Assembly (NCBI GenBank): GCA_003694525.1 | Contig: RFLK01000024.1 | Span: 1 to 16,730, forward strand | Length of the DNA: 16,730 bases | Direction: 5' to 3' | From: Candidatus Woesearchaeota archaeon | GTDB lineage: Archaea; Nanobdellota; Nanobdellia; Woesearchaeales; ARS49 | Shown here: positions 12,807 to 16,730 of the stretch, piece after piece | Numbering within the stretch: the first letter of the stretch is position 1 | Layout of the letters: every line of letters starts with the position of its first letter | Translations under genes and position numbers: made by a program | The notes under the pieces: model-generated | What the model was told of the DNA's origin: nothing | The model's input: the letters and a program-made list of their open reading frames with translations, nothing else | Database searches by the model: none

Positions 12807-13931
12807 ATGAGCGAGAGAGGAATAACCTTCGGGTACCAAACAGACATAAACGGCCTTGAAGAAGAAAACAAGTTCTTGCGCGAGAGCGTTGCAAACCTTG
12901 AAAGAGAGCTTGAAAAATTCAAGCGCCCTCCACTAATACTATGCGAGATAAGGGACGTTATGGGAGGCCAGGCCATAGTGAGGCTCCCGAACGGAAACGA
13001 ATTCATGGTAGAAGTTAGCGAACAATGCAAGAAACTCTCGCCAAGAGACACCGTTCTTGCAGAACAAAAAAATCTCACAGTAGTGAAAAAACTCGACTCT
13101 GTCAGGAAGTTTGAAGCAGACAAATTCATAATAATAGAAAAGCCCACGATATCCTGGAAAAGCGTCGGAGGGCTCGCACACCAAGAAAGAGAAATAAAAG
13201 AAGTCATAGAACTTCCATTGACAAAACCAGCACTCTTCAAAAAAATAGGCATAGAACCCCCAAAAGGCATACTATTATACGGCCCGCCGGGAACTGGCAA
13301 AACACTGCTTGCAAAAGCGGTCGCTGCAAGCACAAAGAGCACATTCATAGAAGTTGTAGGATCCGAGCTCGTGCAAAAATTCATAGGAGAAGGAGCAAAA
13401 CTTGTCAAAGAAATATTCCAAATAGCACGAGAGAGAGCGCCAAGCATAATATTCATAGATGAAATAGACGCCATTGCAAGCGTAAGGGTTGATGTTGGAA
13501 CATCAGGCGAGAGGGAAGTCCAGAGAACATTCATGCAACTCCTTGCAGAAATAGACGGGTTCGATCCCCTTGACAATGTGAAAATAATAGGATGCACAAA
13601 CAGAAAAGACATACTGGACCCTGCAATAGTGAGGCCTGGAAGGCTTGACAGGCTAATACACGTAGACCTTCCAGGAGAAGAAGCAAGATCTGAAATATTC
13701 TCAATACACGCAAAGAAGATGAAAAAAGGCAGACTGAACAAGAAAAAGCTCATTCGCGCAATGGAAGGATTTTCAGGCGCAGAGATAAAAGCAGTCGTAA
13801 CAGAGGCAGGCTATTTTGCAATACGCGAGAATAGAACCCAAGTAAAACAAGAAGACTTTCTCGAAGCGATAGAAAAAGTAAAACAAGAAGTTTCAACAGA
13901 AGGGCAAGATTACCTCAAAATGTTCGGCTAG
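12807..13931 (+). CDS. pan: Proteasome-activating nucleotidase (AAA+ unfoldase)
   Basis: Hexameric ATPase that unfolds substrates and feeds them into the 20S proteasome. The 374-residue protein has an N-terminal coiled coil (about 16-40), shorter than in longer homologues, then an OB domain (about 44-95, VMGGQAIVRLPNGNEFMVEV) and one AAA+ domain. The latter carries Walker A GPPGTGKT at 159-166, pore loop KFIGEG at 191-196, Walker B IIFIDEID at 214-221, sensor 1 around CTNR at 263-266 and RPGRLDR at 276-282. The C terminus is LKMFG: the HbYX gate-opening motif normally has tyrosine as the next-to-last residue, whereas here it is phenylalanine. The start at 12807 is chosen from TATA spacing. 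The stop codon overlaps the convergent trm5-like stop in a shared CTAG. No proteasome subunit gene lies in the window. Confidence 0.95.
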   Translation: MSERGITFGYQTDINGLEEENKFLRESVANLERELEKFKRPPLILCEIRDVMGGQAIVRLPNGNEFMVEVSEQCKKLSPRDTVLAEQKNLTVVKKLDSVRKFEADKFIIIEKPTISWKSVGGLAHQEREIKEVIELPLTKPALFKKIGIEPPKGILLYGPPGTGKTLLAKAVAASTKSTFIEVVGSELVQKFIGEGAKLVKEIFQIARERAPSIIFIDEIDAIASVRVDVGTSGEREVQRTFMQLLAEIDGFDPLDNVKIIGCTNRKDILDPAIVRPGRLDRLIHVDLPGEEARSEIFSIHAKKMKKGRLNKKKLIRAMEGFSGAEIKAVVTEAGYFAIRENRTQVKQEDFLEAIEKVKQEVSTEGQDYLKMFG

Positions 13932-14746
13932 CCCAGCTTTGCATCAATGCGAACCCTATAGCTTCTAACCGCGTGCTGACCTGCAAGAACAGTCCTTAAA
14001 ATCCTCAAGGGTCTTTTCGTGCACTTTTTCGCAAGTTCCTTGAGCGCCCTTGCAGGCCCTTTCAAATCACCCTCTGGAGTGAATGCCATAACGTGAAGAA
14101 ACCCTCCCGAGCGCACATTCTTAAAAACAAACCTTGCAGCATCAACTCCCTCGTGAGGCATTGCAACAATCACCCTGTCAAATAAAGACCTCCCAAAATC
14201 CCTAACATCACACTTAACAAACCTTACCTTACCCTCGAGCTTGTTCAACCTTGCATTCTCAAGGGCAAACTTGTGAGCCACAGGATTTATCTCAATTCCA
14301 ACAACCTCTTTAGGGTCTGCGTTTTTTGCAATAACCAAAGGATACGGGCCAACCCCTGAGCCGACGACAAGAACCCTCTCCCCAGACCTGACCTTCCTTG
14401 CAATACTCAAGCGATCATTGGCAAGCCTTGGAGAATAATAACAACGCTCAACATCAACCATTATGCGAACACCACTCTCCTTGTGAGATGTAACCCTCTT
14501 ATCCTCGCCAGCAATACACCTCATCTTCTGACGCCTGTACTTCCCCGAATGCCCTCCTTCCTTAACAAGAACCGTCTTCACGTTCTTAAGCAAAGAGAGC
14601 AAAGTATTGCCTATTAGATTCTCGCGATGAGCGATCTCTTTTGGAACCTCAATTATCGCTATATCGCCAACAACATCAAAACTTCTGCGAACAAGCGCAA
14701 GCTCCTCATCAGAAATCTTTCCCTTCAAAGCCTCCTTAAGATTCAT
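13928..14746 (-). CDS. Trm5-like class I tRNA methyltransferase
   Basis: A 272-residue SAM-dependent enzyme of the Trm5/TYW2 group; Trm5 makes m1G37 next to the anticodon. An N-terminal helical part (1-20) is followed by the D2-type FDVVGDIAIIEVP (23-35), CYYSPRLANDR (102-112), the SAM motif VVGSGVGPYPL (127-137), the acidic GIEINPVA (150-157) and DRVIVAMPHEG (190-200). In Trm5 the last segment usually holds an N-x-P triad; here it reads A-M-P, and the SPRLATER-like motif has D instead of E. A variant Trm5 or a wyosine-pathway relative (TYW2/Taw) is therefore possible. The ATG at 14746 shares one base with the fen1 stop (TGATG) and follows GGTGAT by five bases, which excludes the TTG one codon upstream. 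Last gene of the operon. Confidence 0.82.
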   Translation of the reverse strand: MNLKEALKGKISDEELALVRRSFDVVGDIAIIEVPKEIAHRENLIGNTLLSLLKNVKTVLVKEGGHSGKYRRQKMRCIAGEDKRVTSHKESGVRIMVDVERCYYSPRLANDRLSIARKVRSGERVLVVGSGVGPYPLVIAKNADPKEVVGIEINPVAHKFALENARLNKLEGKVRFVKCDVRDFGRSLFDRVIVAMPHEGVDAARFVFKNVRSGGFLHVMAFTPEGDLKGPARALKELAKKCTKRPLRILRTVLAGQHAVRSYRVRIDAKLG

Positions 14747-15759
14747 CAAAAATCACCCAACAGGCTCTGCCCCTTTTTGGCAGATATCTTATCAAGAACA
14801 TTATTTACTCGCTCACGCCCAAAATCGTGCTCTTCAACAAGCAAATGCTCAACATCCTTTCTTTTCACAGGCCCCCAAGTCAAAGAATAATCATCAGTTA
14901 CGGGCATATTTTCAAACAAACTCAAAACATCCCTCCAATCAACATCATCTGCAAGTTCAACCTTCTCAAAGAGCTCCTCTGCAGAACTGCATTTTTGAAC
15001 GAGAGCCAAGCCTTTTTTAGGCCCTATGCCCTTAACTCCAGAAGGGGCATAATCACAACCTATCAAAATGGCAAGCCAGATGAGCTTTTCGCGAGTTATT
15101 CCGAGAGCCTTGAGATTATCTTCCAATACAAACAACTTCGGCTTCACTATCTTGTAAACATGCCTTCCAGGAACCTTGCGCCTTCCCTCAATGGACAAGT
15201 TCTGCACAAGCCTTGAAGAGCCAAACAGCAAACTATCATAATCTTGAGATGCTGTTGCCCAGGCATCGCCTTTTGCAACCATATGCGCTGCCTGAGCCTC
15301 GCCCTCGCTTGGGGCCTGAACGACGGGCAACCCTAAAAGCTCCAAAAGACGAATCGCATCTGAGATCATATCTTTTGATAGCCTGGATGTTCTTGCAGCA
15401 TACTTTTTCATCTCTTCAACATCCTCTTCTTCAAGCGCCCGAGCATACTTTTGAGCCGCCATCTCTTTTGCCTCTGCCCTCCTTTGAACCTCTTTCCGCT
15501 TTAGTTCAGGCATCTTTCCATCAAAAACAAATGCGAGCTTTACCCCCTTTCCCATAATATTAGTCACCCTTGAGAACAACCCAATCAAATGGCTTGTAAC
15601 CCTCCCTTTGTGATCTGTAAATAAAGAGCCATCGCGCTGGCGAATCGTAGATAAGAACTGGTAGAGCATATTATTGCCATCAACTACCAGGACCTTGCCT
15701 TTCAAATCAGACAGCTCTATTTGCTTGTATTCAAGCAAATCCCTAAGATTAACTCCCAT
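14746..15759 (-). CDS. fen1: Flap endonuclease 1
   Basis: Structure-specific nuclease that removes 5' flaps during Okazaki fragment maturation and repair. The 337-residue length is typical of archaeal FEN-1. Metal ligands are visible as D27 (VVDGNNMLYQF), D80 (FVFDGKMPELK), E152/E154 (APSEGEAQAA), D173/D175 (ASQDYDSLLF) and D236 (IGCDYAPSG). The helix-two-turn-helix motif is GVKGIGPKKG (241-250). The last residues QSLLGDF form a PCNA-interacting peptide of the Q-x-x-L-x-x-F type, placing the enzyme on the clamp loaded by the RFC complex, whose small subunit is also encoded here. The ATG at 15759 overlaps the end of the upstream gene by 11 bases and has GAGGGTG just before it. Downstream trm5-like overlaps by one base. 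Confidence 0.97.
   Translation of the reverse strand: MGVNLRDLLEYKQIELSDLKGKVLVVDGNNMLYQFLSTIRQRDGSLFTDHKGRVTSHLIGLFSRVTNIMGKGVKLAFVFDGKMPELKRKEVQRRAEAKEMAAQKYARALEEEDVEEMKKYAARTSRLSKDMISDAIRLLELLGLPVVQAPSEGEAQAAHMVAKGDAWATASQDYDSLLFGSSRLVQNLSIEGRRKVPGRHVYKIVKPKLFVLEDNLKALGITREKLIWLAILIGCDYAPSGVKGIGPKKGLALVQKCSSAEELFEKVELADDVDWRDVLSLFENMPVTDDYSLTWGPVKRKDVEHLLVEEHDFGRERVNNVLDKISAKKGQSLLGDF
14752..14757 (-). promoter_or_regulatory. Shine-Dalgarno site of the Trm5-like gene, inside fen1
   Basis: Reads GGTGAT on the minus strand, five bases before the ATG at 14746, within the last codons of fen1. Together with the TGATG junction it indicates re-initiation or coupled translation. Confidence 0.65.
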
Positions 15760-16726
15760 CTCCCACCCTCTTTACAGTCAAACCACTCATCTTTCCAACA
15801 ACCTCTCTTGCTTTTTTGGTAAGGTCCCCATCAGTCATGAAAATAACAGGAAGCTTCCTCAACTGCCCCTGAACATAAGCCGCGCTCAGATCCTTGTCGC
15901 TAACCCTTTTCTTTGATCGAGCCTTGCAAAAATAAGAAAGCATCCCTACTGGAGATGGAACACCTATTACAAGATCAAACTCTTTTCCTTTCTTTACAAC
16001 AACACGCTCGCGCAAAGCTATCTTGTTGCTCGACAAAAACGAGTTGATACGATCCCAAAAATCACCAGATGATATGGAAGACGATTTTTCAGTTGATTTT
16101 GCAGTCCCAGACTCACCACTTGACGCCACTTTCGATGATTCTGGAACCTCTTCTTTGCTCTCAGCAAAACCAACATCTGGGCTCTTTTCAGCGCTTTCCT
16201 TCTGCTCATCTGATTGTGCCTTAGACTCTTCTCTTTGACCGCTTTCTTTTCGACCGTCTTGCTCTTCAGCAACCCCTCCACTCTTTCCTTTCGAGAGGGC
16301 ATTTGCAATGAGCTCTTTTGCCATCTCATCTCCAACCTCAAACCACTTCCAAAAACGCTCTTCGATACCATCATACTGCACAACAAGAGGCTTTGCAAAA
16401 TCCTTCAAACTCATAAGAGAAACCCTTGTTAGAGGATCGCACTCACGCTCGCGCAAAACCCCATATTTTCGCAAAAGATCAAGCGTAGCCCTGTCTTTCT
16501 CATTCAAATGAGAAGTGAACTCCAAAAGCTGAAACTCATTCCCAGGAATATAATACAAAGGAGATCCGCCAACCTTCAAAGATGAGGCCTTGAGAGCACC
16601 CTTCTCGCAAAGCTCGCTGAGCATGGCGCCAGCCATAATGCTATCGCTGCCAAGCGCCCTTGCAAGAGAACTTGGAAGCAGAGGCGATCTTCTGGCCAGA
16701 GCAAGAATCCTCTCACGATACTCCAT
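15749..16726 (-). CDS. Winged-helix protein with acidic linker and nuclease-fold-like C-terminal domain
   Basis: I do not recognise a characterised family. The visible product has 325 residues from the ATG at 16726; the frame is still open at the window edge, so a longer start cannot be excluded. Residues about 1-62 look like a winged helix (SSLARALGSDSIMAGAMLSE, then wing GGSPLYYIPG), and 70-115 may hold a second one. Residues 147-221 are a low-complexity, Glu/Ser/Lys-rich linker. The C-terminal domain (222-320) has alternating strands and helices: EFDLVIGV (249-256), SYFCKARSK (264-272), then LPVIFMTDGDLTKKA (292-306). This recalls a PD-(D/E)XK restriction-endonuclease fold with D251 and K268, but the expected acidic residue two before the lysine is F266, so it may be inactive. 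It is co-transcribed with fen1, whose start it overlaps, suggesting a DNA-related role. Confidence 0.75.
   Translation of the reverse strand: MEYRERILALARRSPLLPSSLARALGSDSIMAGAMLSELCEKGALKASSLKVGGSPLYYIPGNEFQLLEFTSHLNEKDRATLDLLRKYGVLRERECDPLTRVSLMSLKDFAKPLVVQYDGIEERFWKWFEVGDEMAKELIANALSKGKSGGVAEEQDGRKESGQREESKAQSDEQKESAEKSPDVGFAESKEEVPESSKVASSGESGTAKSTEKSSSISSGDFWDRINSFLSSNKIALRERVVVKKGKEFDLVIGVPSPVGMLSYFCKARSKKRVSDKDLSAAYVQGQLRKLPVIFMTDGDLTKKAREVVGKMSGLTVKRVGDGS
15764..15770 (-). promoter_or_regulatory. Shine-Dalgarno site of fen1 within the upstream gene
   Basis: Reads GAGGGTG on the minus strand, four bases before the ATG at 15759, in the last codons of the upstream gene. It supports coupled translation. 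Confidence 0.55.
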
Positions 16727-16730
16727 AAGA

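Noticed and set aside
12635..13753. Long minus-strand open frame (372 codons) opposite tyrS/pan
   Set aside because: Antisense to pan, Ser/Phe/Leu-rich composition typical of shadow frames, no recognisable domain.
1..16730. CRISPR arrays, tRNA/rRNA genes, insertion sequences, inteins
   Set aside because: No regularly spaced direct repeats, cloverleaf-like intergenic sequence, transposase motifs or intein insertions in rfcS or other hosts were seen; intergenic gaps are mostly under 100 bases.

Overview
The window looks like a piece of an archaeal chromosome, most likely from a DPANN-type lineage. That lineage call is an inference from gene content and style, not a measured placement. The archaeal signs are clear: Pelota, a replication factor C small subunit, FEN-1 with a C-terminal PCNA-binding peptide, a proteasome-activating nucleotidase (PAN), an archaeal PheS, a TrmB-type regulator and a PRC-barrel mini-protein. 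TATA boxes lie about 25-29 bases before start codons with almost no leader, while Shine-Dalgarno motifs (GGAGG/GGTGA) appear mainly at genes that have a leader or lie inside operons. I see no rRNA, tRNA, CRISPR array, insertion sequence or phage gene.

Layout. Positions 1-2409 (minus strand) hold an operon: TrmB-like regulator, pheS, and the first 25 codons of pheT. Its promoter region (2410-2663) carries an inverted repeat that brackets a TATA-like box. Positions 2664-3713 (minus) encode Pelota, which shares one TATA box with a plus-strand locus. Positions 3782-9547 (plus) form a five-gene envelope locus of unknown function. It encodes a single-pass protein with three similar beta modules, a seven-helix membrane protein with an exposed beta region, and three paralogous lipoproteins with six aligned cysteines. 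Positions 9525-11634 (minus) encode RfcS, a PRC-barrel protein and a stand-alone Cas4-like nuclease, each apparently with its own leaderless promoter. Positions 11731-13931 (plus) encode a eukaryote-like tyrosyl-tRNA synthetase and PAN. Positions 13928-16726 (minus) form a tightly coupled operon: a winged-helix/linker/nuclease-fold-like protein, FEN-1 and a Trm5-like tRNA methyltransferase.

How the genes relate. Most of the window is housekeeping: translation (PheRS, TyrRS, Trm5, Pelota), replication and repair (RfcS, FEN-1, Cas4-like) and protein turnover (PAN). The exception is the 5.8-kb envelope locus. The last ~150 residues of its seven-helix protein look like a distant copy of the second domain of the lipoproteins, so the products probably belong to one surface assembly. 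This is the best candidate here for an undescribed system. Its function cannot be read from the sequence; adhesion, cell-cell contact or substrate capture are only guesses.
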